A stretch of 5,130 nucleotides of DNA from Planctomycetaceae bacterium. GTDB taxonomy: Bacteria; Planctomycetota; Phycisphaerae; Phycisphaerales; SM1A02. The notes beneath the pieces were generated by a model. The model had not been told where the DNA came from and did not search any database. It worked only from the letters and a program-made list of their open reading frames with translations. Shown here in pieces: positions 1-5,130 of this stretch. Numbering within the stretch: position 1 is the first letter of the stretch; each line of letters begins with the position of its first letter. The stretch spans positions 1 through 5,130 of the forward strand of contig CANHFL010000116.1 in NCBI GenBank assembly GCA_947459855.1, written 5' to 3'. The position numbers were made by a program, and so were the translations under genes.

Positions 1-777
1 AACGTCGCGGCGATGCCCTCGACCTTCCCGATCGGCACCACGACCCTCGAGTGGTCGGCCTCGGACGCCGCCGGCAACTCGCACTCGGTGACCCGCACGG
101 TGCAGGTCGATAACCGCCAGCGCCTCGTGATCGGGGCCGCCCTGGCCGGCACCAGCGCGGGTGACTCGACCCGTGCGATGAACCTGGCGTACGCAGGCGG
201 CCCGAACGGCGGCCAGTCGGCGAGCATCAACATGGTCAACACCCAGGGTGCGGCCTCGGGCAGCGTCGAAGTCGACGTGGCCCCGGCCGTGGTCGCGGCC
301 CCGGCCTGCGCCAGCCTGAAGGACACGCTGCACTCGCTGCGCAAGACCGCCGCTGGCTTCGGCATCTCGGGCACGAAGTGGGCCGTCGATTTCGGTGCCC
401 TCACGCAGGGTGACTCGAACAACGACGACCTGGTCGACATCCTCGACTTCGGCATGTACGTCGGTGACTTCTCGGGCGCGGTCCTTGCCGACGCCCGCAG
501 CAACTTCGACGGCGACACCGACATCGACACCGGTGACTACACGTTCATCTCGGGCAACTTCTTCCAGGTCGGCGCGGCCTGCGGCTCGGCGTGGCACCCC
601 GCGCCGATGTCCTCGGTGACGCTGAAGCAGCTGCGCCGCATGGGCATGGGCGAGCTGGCCGTGGCGGACATCAACCGCGACGGCCGCATCGACCAGGCCG
701 ACATCGTGGCCTTCATGCAGGGCCAGCGCGGTGGCGCGGCCACCCGCAACGCGGGCGCCGGCAACGCTGCCGAGTGA
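1..777 (+). CDS. Secreted dockerin-like / HYR-type protein, 3' end (partial)
   Basis: The reading frame is open from the first base to the TGA at 775-777, so this is the C-terminal 258 residues of a larger protein whose start lies outside the window. The first ~35 residues (FPIGTTTLEWSASDAAGNS, then a Val-rich strand ending near nt 110) match the style of HYR/Ig-like repeats of extracellular proteins. A Gly/Ala/Ser-rich beta-type stretch follows, then three 12-residue calcium-binding loops of dockerin type. Loop 1 at nt 412-447 is DSNNDDLVDILD, loop 2 at 502-537 is NFDGDTDIDTGD and loop 3 at 667-702 is DINRDGRIDQAD. Each keeps acidic or Asn residues at positions 1, 3, 5, 9 and 12 and an aliphatic residue at 8. 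Dockerin loops normally bind Ca2+ and mediate protein-protein docking outside the cell. Planctomycetes carry many such proteins with no cellulosome, so the partner is unknown. There is no PEP-CTERM or LPXTG tail; the protein ends RNAGAGNAAE. Secretion is inferred, since the N-terminus is not visible. Confidence 0.85.
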   Translation, partial: NVAAMPSTFPIGTTTLEWSASDAAGNSHSVTRTVQVDNRQRLVIGAALAGTSAGDSTRAMNLAYAGGPNGGQSASINMVNTQGAASGSVEVDVAPAVVAAPACASLKDTLHSLRKTAAGFGISGTKWAVDFGALTQGDSNNDDLVDILDFGMYVGDFSGAVLADARSNFDGDTDIDTGDYTFISGNFFQVGAACGSAWHPAPMSSVTLKQLRRMGMGELAVADINRDGRIDQADIVAFMQGQRGGAATRNAGAGNAAE

Positions 778-803
778 TCCCGGGTCTGAACCCCGAACTT
801 CCG

Positions 804-832
804 CCCGGCCCCGTCCATGCGACGGGGCCGGG
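804..832 (+). terminator. Rho-independent terminator of the dockerin gene
   Basis: A perfect 12-bp stem (cccggccccgtc at 804-815, gacggggccggg at 821-832) encloses the 5-nt loop catgc. It is followed by tgtgctttt at 833-841, a moderately T-rich tail for the + strand. It starts 27 nt after the stop codon at 777 and lies between two convergent genes. On the - strand the stop of the EAL gene is at 847, and the stem could also stall transcripts from that side, but the - strand tail after the stem (cggaagttcgggg) is not T-rich. I therefore call it for the + strand only. Confidence 0.8.
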
Positions 833-846
833 TGTGCTTTTGGCGG

Positions 847-2535
847 TCACTGCTGGGCGGTGGCCCGGTCGCCGGACGCCGCGGCCAGCGCAGCGGGATC
901 GCGGCGGACGAAGCCCGGGATGTCGCGGCCCGCGATCGGGTGGCCGACGTACCAGCCCTGCGCGACGTCCCAGCCGCGCTCGGCCAGGCAGGCCCACTGG
1001 GCGGCGTGCTCGACGCCCTCGGCCACGCAGCGGATGCCCAGTGCGCGGGCGTGGCGCTGCGCGACGTCCAGCGTTGCGCGGTCCTCGATCGCGCCCGGCA
1101 GGCGGGCGACCACCGACTGGTCGATCTTCAGTTCGTCCACGGGCAGCTGCCGCAGGAGCGGAATGCTCGCGATGCCGGTGCCGAAGTCGTCGATGCTCAG
1201 GCGCACGCCCGCGACGCGGAGCGACTCGACCTGGTCGCGCAGCTGCGCGTTCGCCGTGGCCAGCACGGACTCCTGCACCTCGAGCGTCAGCAGCCGACCG
1301 GGGATGCCGGCCTCGCTGAGCGCCATGCGGGCCTCGTCGCCCAGGTCACCGCGGCGGAACTGCGAGGCGGCGATGTTCACCGAGACCGGCAGGTCCAGAC
1401 CGCCCTCGGCCCAGGCGGCGCACTGGCGGCAGGCCTCGCGCAGCGCCCAGCTGCCGATCTCGTCCAGGAGGCCGGCGTCCTCGGCGATGGCCAGCAGGCG
1501 CATGGCGCTGACCTGCTCGCCGGTGGTGGGCAGCGTCCAGCGGATGAGGGCCTCGGCGCCGACCACCTGGCCGGTGGCCATCTCGACCTGCGGCTGGAAG
1601 ACGAGGCGGAACGAGCCCTGCTCCAGCGCGTGCTGCAGCAGCGTGGCCAGCTGCAGGTCGTCGAGCGCGCGGCGGGGGTCTTCGGGCGAGTAGAGGTGCA
1701 GGCGCGGGTGCGCGCCGGCGCGCGCCATGCGCATGGCGTGGCGGCAGCGGGCGATGGCGACCTCGGCGGGGGGCGTGTCCTCGTCGCGGCCGAGCGTCAG
1801 GCCGCCCAGGCTGGCACGCAGGCGGAGCTCGCGGCCGCCGACGTGGACGGGGGACTGGCCGGTGCCGGTGAGCGCGGCCAGCAGGGCGCGCGGCTGCGGC
1901 GTCGAGGGCGGGAGGATGATGATCGCCTCGCCCAGCGGGCCTTCGAACAGCTTGCCCTGCTCGGGGATCAGGCCGCGGATCCGTGCGCGCCAGAGCTCGT
2001 CCAGTTCGCGGAGCGCCTCGTGGCCCTCGGTGGCGGCGATCGCCGCGGCGTCCTCCAGCTCCAGGATGGCGAGCGTCGCCGGACGACGCATGGCGTCCAG
2101 TGCGGCGGCCACGCGCGGGGCGGCGTCCAGTGCGCCGGCCGCGGGTGCGGGGGCGCTGGCCAGCAGGCGGCGCTCGCGGGCGCGCACGGCCTCGATCAGG
2201 GCGTCGGCGTCCACCGGGTGCGGCAGGGCGTCGTCGGCGCCGGCCAGGAGCGCGGCACGGATGGCCTGGATGCCGTCGGTGCCGGGGGGCAGCAGCGCGA
2301 TGACCGCCGCCTCGGCCGCGCCGGGCGTGGCGCGCAGCAGGTCGAGGAACGCGGGGAGCCCGCACTCGGGAAGGTCGGCGCGGACGGCAACCACCTGCGG
2401 GTGGACCTCGGCAAGGATGCGGCGCGCGCCCTCGGCGTCGCCTGCCGAGCGCACCTCGAAGCGCGCGTGCCGCATGGCCAGCGCCAGGCGGTCGCGCGCG
2501 GCGGGGTCGTGCTCGACAAGGAGGACGCGTGGCAT
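847..2535 (-). CDS. c-di-GMP phosphodiesterase: pseudo-receiver, degenerate GGDEF, intact EAL
   Basis: This 562-residue cytoplasmic protein has no signal peptide or membrane segment. Residues 1-~122 have a response-regulator receiver fold pattern (LLVEHD at 5-10, LPECG at 55-59, GADDALPHP at 99-107), but the key residues are lost: Arg52 at the phospho-acceptor site, His9 for the second acidic residue, Leu81 or Leu82 for the Thr, and His106 for the Lys. Residues ~150-285 look like a GGDEF domain (LAILELEDAAAI at 155-166, SLGGLTLG at 242-249, CRHAMRMAR at 264-272), but the signature is reduced to PLGEA at 200-204, so cyclase activity is not expected. Residues ~290-540 form an EAL domain with all hallmarks: EAL 328-330, Asn387, Glu419, DDFGTG 449-454, KID 470-472, EGVE 506-509 and QG 526-527. 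It should hydrolyse c-di-GMP to pGpG. The ATG lies 12 nt after the transporter stop, suggesting co-transcription; no Shine-Dalgarno is visible. The input signal is unknown. Confidence 0.93.
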   Translation of the reverse strand: MPRVLLVEHDPAARDRLALAMRHARFEVRSAGDAEGARRILAEVHPQVVAVRADLPECGLPAFLDLLRATPGAAEAAVIALLPPGTDGIQAIRAALLAGADDALPHPVDADALIEAVRARERRLLASAPAPAAGALDAAPRVAAALDAMRRPATLAILELEDAAAIAATEGHEALRELDELWRARIRGLIPEQGKLFEGPLGEAIIILPPSTPQPRALLAALTGTGQSPVHVGGRELRLRASLGGLTLGRDEDTPPAEVAIARCRHAMRMARAGAHPRLHLYSPEDPRRALDDLQLATLLQHALEQGSFRLVFQPQVEMATGQVVGAEALIRWTLPTTGEQVSAMRLLAIAEDAGLLDEIGSWALREACRQCAAWAEGGLDLPVSVNIAASQFRRGDLGDEARMALSEAGIPGRLLTLEVQESVLATANAQLRDQVESLRVAGVRLSIDDFGTGIASIPLLRQLPVDELKIDQSVVARLPGAIEDRATLDVAQRHARALGIRCVAEGVEHAAQWACLAERGWDVAQGWYVGHPIAGRDIPGFVRRDPAALAAASGDRATAQQ

Positions 2536-2547
2536 GGGTGGCGGATG

Positions 2548-3372
2548 CTACCGCTGGGCGTTGGCGATCCACTGCGCGACGATCGGCCATGCCATCCAGA
2601 CGGCCGAGACGGGCAGGAAGGTCGCCAGCACCCAGCGCACGGCGCGGCCGGTGATGCGCACGTTCAGGCTGGCGCCCAGCCAGCTGCCGATCATCGCCGT
2701 GGGCAGCAGGCAGGCGGCGATCATGATCGTCGGCACGAGTGCATTGCCGCCGCCCTCGACGGGCGTCCGGGCCAGCGTGACGGCCTTGAGCGTGGCGCCG
2801 ACCATGGTGAGCGGCATCATCACGCAGACGCTGGTGACGACCGCACGCTTCATGGGGAGGTGCGCCCACGCGCGCATCAGCGGGATGCCGGCCACGCCCC
2901 CGCCGATTCCCAGCAGGCCGCTGAGGAAACCCATGACCGCGCCGACGCCGGCGCCGCGCGCGGTCGTGAGCTCGCGCGCGTCGTCGTCGGTGTGGTCGCC
3001 GGGGTGGGCGAGCAGCCGGAACTCGCGTACGGCGATGAGCAGGAGGAAGACCGCGAAGAGCACGCGGAACAGCGCGGCATCGACGAACAGGCTGGCCGTG
3101 ACGCCGGCCAGCACGCATGCGATGGCCGAGGGCCAGATGCGGCCCGCGTAGGTCCACTCGATGCGGCCCGCCTTCGCGTAGCGGTGGTACGCGGAGACGG
3201 CGACCGCGATGTTCGAGATCATCGCCGCGCCCTGCAGCTGCTGCTTGTCGGGGGCCAGGATGATGGTGGCCAGCGGGATGATGATGACGGAGCCGCCGAC
3301 GCCGAGCAGGCCGCCCATGACGCCCCCGGCCAGGCCGAAGGCGACGAATGCGATGGCGTGCAGGGGTTCCAC
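2548..3372 (-). CDS. TauE/SafE-family membrane transporter (anion/sulfite exporter-like)
   Basis: The 274-residue integral membrane protein has about eight hydrophobic segments. It shows the internal duplication of the TauE/SafE family: GGVMGGLLGVGGSVIIIPL at 16-34 in the first half and GFLSGLLGIGGGVAGIPL at 148-165 in the second, each followed by further membrane spans. A charged cytoplasmic-type linker (HPGDHTDDDARELTTARG, 123-140) joins the halves. Family members export sulfite, sulfoacetate or other small anions, and many have unknown substrates; the substrate here cannot be read from sequence. I chose the GTG at 3370-3372 because VEPLHAIAFV runs directly into the first membrane span, as is usual in the family. 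An in-frame ATG at 3406-3408 would add 12 residues (MPRTRCPATLRP); neither start has a visible Shine-Dalgarno. The TAG stop at 2548-2550 is 12 nt before the phosphodiesterase ATG, so this is probably the first gene of a two-gene operon. Confidence 0.9.
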   Translation of the reverse strand: MEPLHAIAFVAFGLAGGVMGGLLGVGGSVIIIPLATIILAPDKQQLQGAAMISNIAVAVSAYHRYAKAGRIEWTYAGRIWPSAIACVLAGVTASLFVDAALFRVLFAVFLLLIAVREFRLLAHPGDHTDDDARELTTARGAGVGAVMGFLSGLLGIGGGVAGIPLMRAWAHLPMKRAVVTSVCVMMPLTMVGATLKAVTLARTPVEGGGNALVPTIMIAACLLPTAMIGSWLGASLNVRITGRAVRWVLATFLPVSAVWMAWPIVAQWIANAQR

Positions 3373-3468
3373 GGGACGGAGGGTAGCGGGGCAGCGCGTC
3401 CGGGGCATGGTTCGGAAAAAAGGCCGTGGATCGCGGTGGTCGGCTCGGACGGCGCGATGATCGTGCGC
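3373..3468. promoter_or_regulatory. Divergent intergenic region, presumed to hold both promoters
   Basis: These 96 bp separate the divergent starts of the transporter (- strand) and the YifB-family gene (+ strand), so promoters for both are expected here or just inside the genes. The only AT-rich element is an A6 run at 3416-3421 (ggaaaaaagg), which stands out in this high-GC sequence and could be part of an upstream promoter element or a bend. I could not find a convincing -35/-10 pair on either strand, nor an inverted repeat suggesting an operator. If the transporter starts at the alternative ATG, the region shrinks to 3409-3468. Confidence 0.4.
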
Positions 3469-5037
3469 ATGCTCGTCACCATTCCCAGCTTCGCGCTCCA
3501 CGGGATCGATGCGGTCCCGTGCGACGTCGAGGTCGCCGTGCAGTCGCGGGGGCTTCCCCGAATCGCGCTCGTCGGCCTGCCCGACGCGGCGATCCGCGAG
3601 AGCATCGAGCGCATCCGCAGCGCGCTCGAGGCGTGCGGGTTTGATCCGCCGCGCCACCGCGTGACGGTGAGCCTGGCGCCGGCCGACCTGCGCAAGCAGG
3701 GGCCGGGCTTCGACCTGCCGATCGCGCTTGGGCTGCTGCTGGCGACGCCGGTGGGGGGTGGCGGTGGCGCGGCCGGGGGTGGCGCGGCCGGGGCGGGCGC
3801 CGTGCAGCCCGGTGCGCCGAACCCCGGCGAGTGGATGGTGGCGGGCGAACTGGCGCTCGACGGCACGCTCCGCCCGGTGCGCGGGGCCGTGAGCATGGCG
3901 ATGCTCGCGCGAGCGCGGGGGGCGCGGGGGATCGTGGTCCCGTACGAGAACGGCCCCGAGGCCGCGGTGGTGGAAGGGCTCGATGTCCGCGTGGCCGGTG
4001 CGCTGGACGAGGTGGTGGCGCACTTCCGCGGGGCGCTCAGCCTGCGCGCGGTGCCCGCGGTGGACGTGCGCGCGGCGGTGGCGGCCTCGGAGGCCGGGAT
4101 CGACTTCCGCGACGTGCGCGGCCAGGCGGCCGCGAAGCGTGCGCTGCTGGTGGCGGCGGCGGGCGGGCACAACGCGCTGCTCCTGGGACCGGCCGGCTGC
4201 GGCAAGACGATGATGGCGCGGGCACTGCCGGGGATCCTGCCGCCGCTCGAACCTGACGAGGCGCTCGAGGTCACGCGCATCCTGAGCGCCGCGGGCGCGC
4301 TGCACGGCGGCCGTTCGCTGGCGACCGAGCGCCCGTTCCGCGCGCCGCACCACACGGCCAGCACCGTCTCGCTGGTGGGCGGCGGCGCCGCGGGGCTGCC
4401 GCGGCCCGGCGAGGTCACGCTGGCGCACCACGGTGTGCTCTTCCTGGACGAGCTTCCGGAGTTCGGGCGCAGCGCGCTGGAATCGCTGCGCGAGCCGCTC
4501 GAGGACGGGTTCGTCACGATCGCCCGGGCGCACGGCAGCGCACGCTTCCCGGCGCGGTCGATCGTCGTGGCGGCGATGAACCCCACCGCGCGCGGCAACC
4601 GGCGCGGCGGCGACCGTGGCGCGCGTGAGGAATCCGCCTACATGGACCGCGTGAGCGGCCCGATCGTCGACCGGATCGACCTGCACGTGGAGGTGGCGGC
4701 GGTGCCCATCCGGCTGCTGGCGGCGGCGCCGGCGGGGGAGTCGTCCGCCGCGTTGCGCGGGCGCGTGGCGGCGGCGCGAGCGGTGCAGCGCGCGCGCCAG
4801 GGCGAGGTGCTCAACGCCTGCCTGCGCGGCGGGGCGCTCGATGCGCACGCGGCGCTGGATACGGACGGTCGGCGGCTGCTGGAGGACGCGGTGGAGCAGC
4901 TGGGCCTGAGCGCACGGGCGTACGACAAGGTGCGCCGCGTGGCACGGACGATCGCGGACGTCGCGGGCGCGGCGCGGGTCGCGCCGGAGCACGTCGCCGA
5001 GGCTATTCAGTACCGCGTGCTGGACCGGGCCGCGTGA
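3469..5037 (+). CDS. comM: YifB/ComM-family AAA+ ATPase (Mg-chelatase-like)
   Basis: The protein has 522 residues, close to the usual ~500-510. The N-terminal ChlI-type (ribosomal S5 domain 2-like) domain covers ~1-190, with LVGLPDAAIRES (34-45), QGPGFDLPIALG (77-88) and GELALDGTLRPVRG (126-139). The AAA+ module follows: Walker A GPAGCGKT at 240-247, RPFRAPHHT at 288-296, Walker B VLFLDE at 323-328, sensor-1-like AAMN at 368-371, and RVSGPIVDRIDLHVEV at 394-409. The C-terminal Mg-chelatase domain includes SARAYDKVRRVARTIAD at 481-497 and ends AEAIQYRVLDRAA. In bacteria studied, ComM is a hexameric helicase that drives branch migration during recombination in natural transformation; that role here is inferred by family. 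The ATG at 3469 gives the typical start MLVTIPSFALHGIDA; an ATG at 3457 would add four residues. Two oddities are a Gly/Ala-rich insert at ~95-120 and a Cys-free segment after NP at 371-372, where many relatives have a CPCG...CxC cluster. Confidence 0.93.
   Translation: MLVTIPSFALHGIDAVPCDVEVAVQSRGLPRIALVGLPDAAIRESIERIRSALEACGFDPPRHRVTVSLAPADLRKQGPGFDLPIALGLLLATPVGGGGGAAGGGAAGAGAVQPGAPNPGEWMVAGELALDGTLRPVRGAVSMAMLARARGARGIVVPYENGPEAAVVEGLDVRVAGALDEVVAHFRGALSLRAVPAVDVRAAVAASEAGIDFRDVRGQAAAKRALLVAAAGGHNALLLGPAGCGKTMMARALPGILPPLEPDEALEVTRILSAAGALHGGRSLATERPFRAPHHTASTVSLVGGGAAGLPRPGEVTLAHHGVLFLDELPEFGRSALESLREPLEDGFVTIARAHGSARFPARSIVVAAMNPTARGNRRGGDRGAREESAYMDRVSGPIVDRIDLHVEVAAVPIRLLAAAPAGESSAALRGRVAAARAVQRARQGEVLNACLRGGALDAHAALDTDGRRLLEDAVEQLGLSARAYDKVRRVARTIADVAGAARVAPEHVAEAIQYRVLDRAA
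3763..3792 (+). repeat. Exact 15-bp tandem duplication in the YifB-family gene
   Basis: The unit ggtggcgcggccggg occurs twice back to back at 3763-3777 and 3778-3792. It is in frame and encodes GGAAG twice (residues 99-108). It sits inside a Gly/Ala-rich insert between the LLATP and GEWMVAGEL segments of the N-terminal domain, so it probably lengthens a surface loop by slippage without disturbing the fold. Confidence 0.85.
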
Positions 5038-5130
5038 TCGGCGTGCCGCGCGGCCACGCCGCGCCCGGCGCCGGCGGGCCGAAGCCGATCGGCGCGCGCT
5101 GTTCGCGCAGGAACCGCACGATCTGGGGCG
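5003..5130 (-). CDS. Possible 3' end of an unrecognised - strand gene (partial)
   Basis: The - strand frame is open from the right edge down to a TAG at 5003-5005. About 41 codons are visible, beginning PQIVRFLREQRAPIGFGPPA and ending PGPARGTE. The composition looks protein-like (an amphipathic IVRFLREQ stretch, then a Pro/Gly-rich tail), and third positions are almost all G or C. However, the same third positions are shared with a + strand frame, so GC bias cannot decide between them. If real, the gene would converge on the YifB-family gene and overlap its last 35 nt tail to tail. I do not recognise the protein. The alternative is non-coding sequence or a + strand gene starting at the GTG at 5034. 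Confidence 0.3.
   Translation of the reverse strand, partial: PQIVRFLREQRAPIGFGPPAPGAAWPRGTPITRPGPARGTE
5039..5061 (+). terminator. Weak hairpin just after the YifB-family stop codon
   Basis: A 7-bp perfect stem (cggcgtg at 5039-5045, cacgccg at 5055-5061) encloses a 9-nt loop that can itself pair ccg with cgg. It starts one base after the TGA. No T-run follows (gcgcccggcg), so it is at best a factor-dependent or structural terminator. In sequence this GC-rich such hairpins also arise by chance. Confidence 0.3.

Noticed and set aside
817..3468. Very long + strand open frame running antisense to the EAL and transporter genes and continuous with the YifB-family gene.
   Set aside because: The translation is low-complexity, rich in Arg, Gly, Ala, His and Asp, and shows no domain, whereas the opposite strand encodes two clear families. 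High-GC codon bias keeps antisense frames open. The real gene starts at 3469.
3373..3468. A sigma-70-like promoter around the A6 run.
   Set aside because: No -10-like hexamer lies at 16-18 bp from any plausible -35 on either strand, so I described the region without calling a promoter.
3409..4992. - strand open frame extending the transporter upstream through the whole YifB-family gene.
   Set aside because: The extension is an Arg/His/Pro-rich mirror of the AAA+ gene. TauE/SafE homology begins only at the GTG at 3372, and family length fits 274 residues.
5034..5130. GTG at 5034-5036 overlapping the YifB-family stop (GTGA), which could start a + strand gene.
   Set aside because: The 32 residues visible (VIGVPRGHAAPGAGG onward) show no recognisable family or ribosome binding site, and the opposite-strand frame looks somewhat more protein-like. 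It is unresolved, so not called.

Overview
The window is about 70% G+C or higher, with almost every third codon position G or C, no recognisable Shine-Dalgarno sequences and very short intergenic gaps. The left-edge gene encodes an extracellular protein with dockerin-like calcium-binding loops behind an HYR/Ig-like strand-rich segment. This type of protein is common in Planctomycetota, especially Phycisphaerae. A high-GC planctomycete is therefore my best guess, made from protein style only; no marker gene is present.

Layout from left to right: (1) the 3' end of a secreted dockerin-type protein on the + strand (1-777); (2) a perfect 12-bp-stem terminator hairpin (804-832) between convergent genes; (3) on the - strand, a two-gene unit read from about 3372 down to 847. 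Its first gene is a TauE/SafE-family membrane transporter (2548-3372), followed after 12 nt by a three-domain c-di-GMP phosphodiesterase (847-2535); (4) a divergent intergenic region of about 96 bp (3373-3468); (5) a complete YifB/ComM-family AAA+ ATPase on the + strand (3469-5037); (6) a weak hairpin and a possible 3' end of a further - strand gene at the right edge (5003-5130).

The most informative part is the transporter-phosphodiesterase pair. The phosphodiesterase has an intact EAL active site behind a receiver-like domain with Arg where the phospho-accepting Asp should be and a GGDEF-like domain without its signature. It reads as a c-di-GMP-degrading enzyme whose two sensory or regulatory domains have lost their classical chemistry. 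Its tight coupling to an anion-type exporter could mean that transport or its substrate is linked to local c-di-GMP, but this is inference. The YifB/ComM protein is probably an independent housekeeping or competence gene. It carries a Gly/Ala-rich insert, with an exact 15-bp tandem duplication, and lacks the Cys cluster seen in many relatives.

I see no rRNA, tRNA, CRISPR array, insertion sequence or clear mobile element. Nothing here amounts to a wholly new system. The degenerate-receiver EAL protein and its transporter partner are the best leads.
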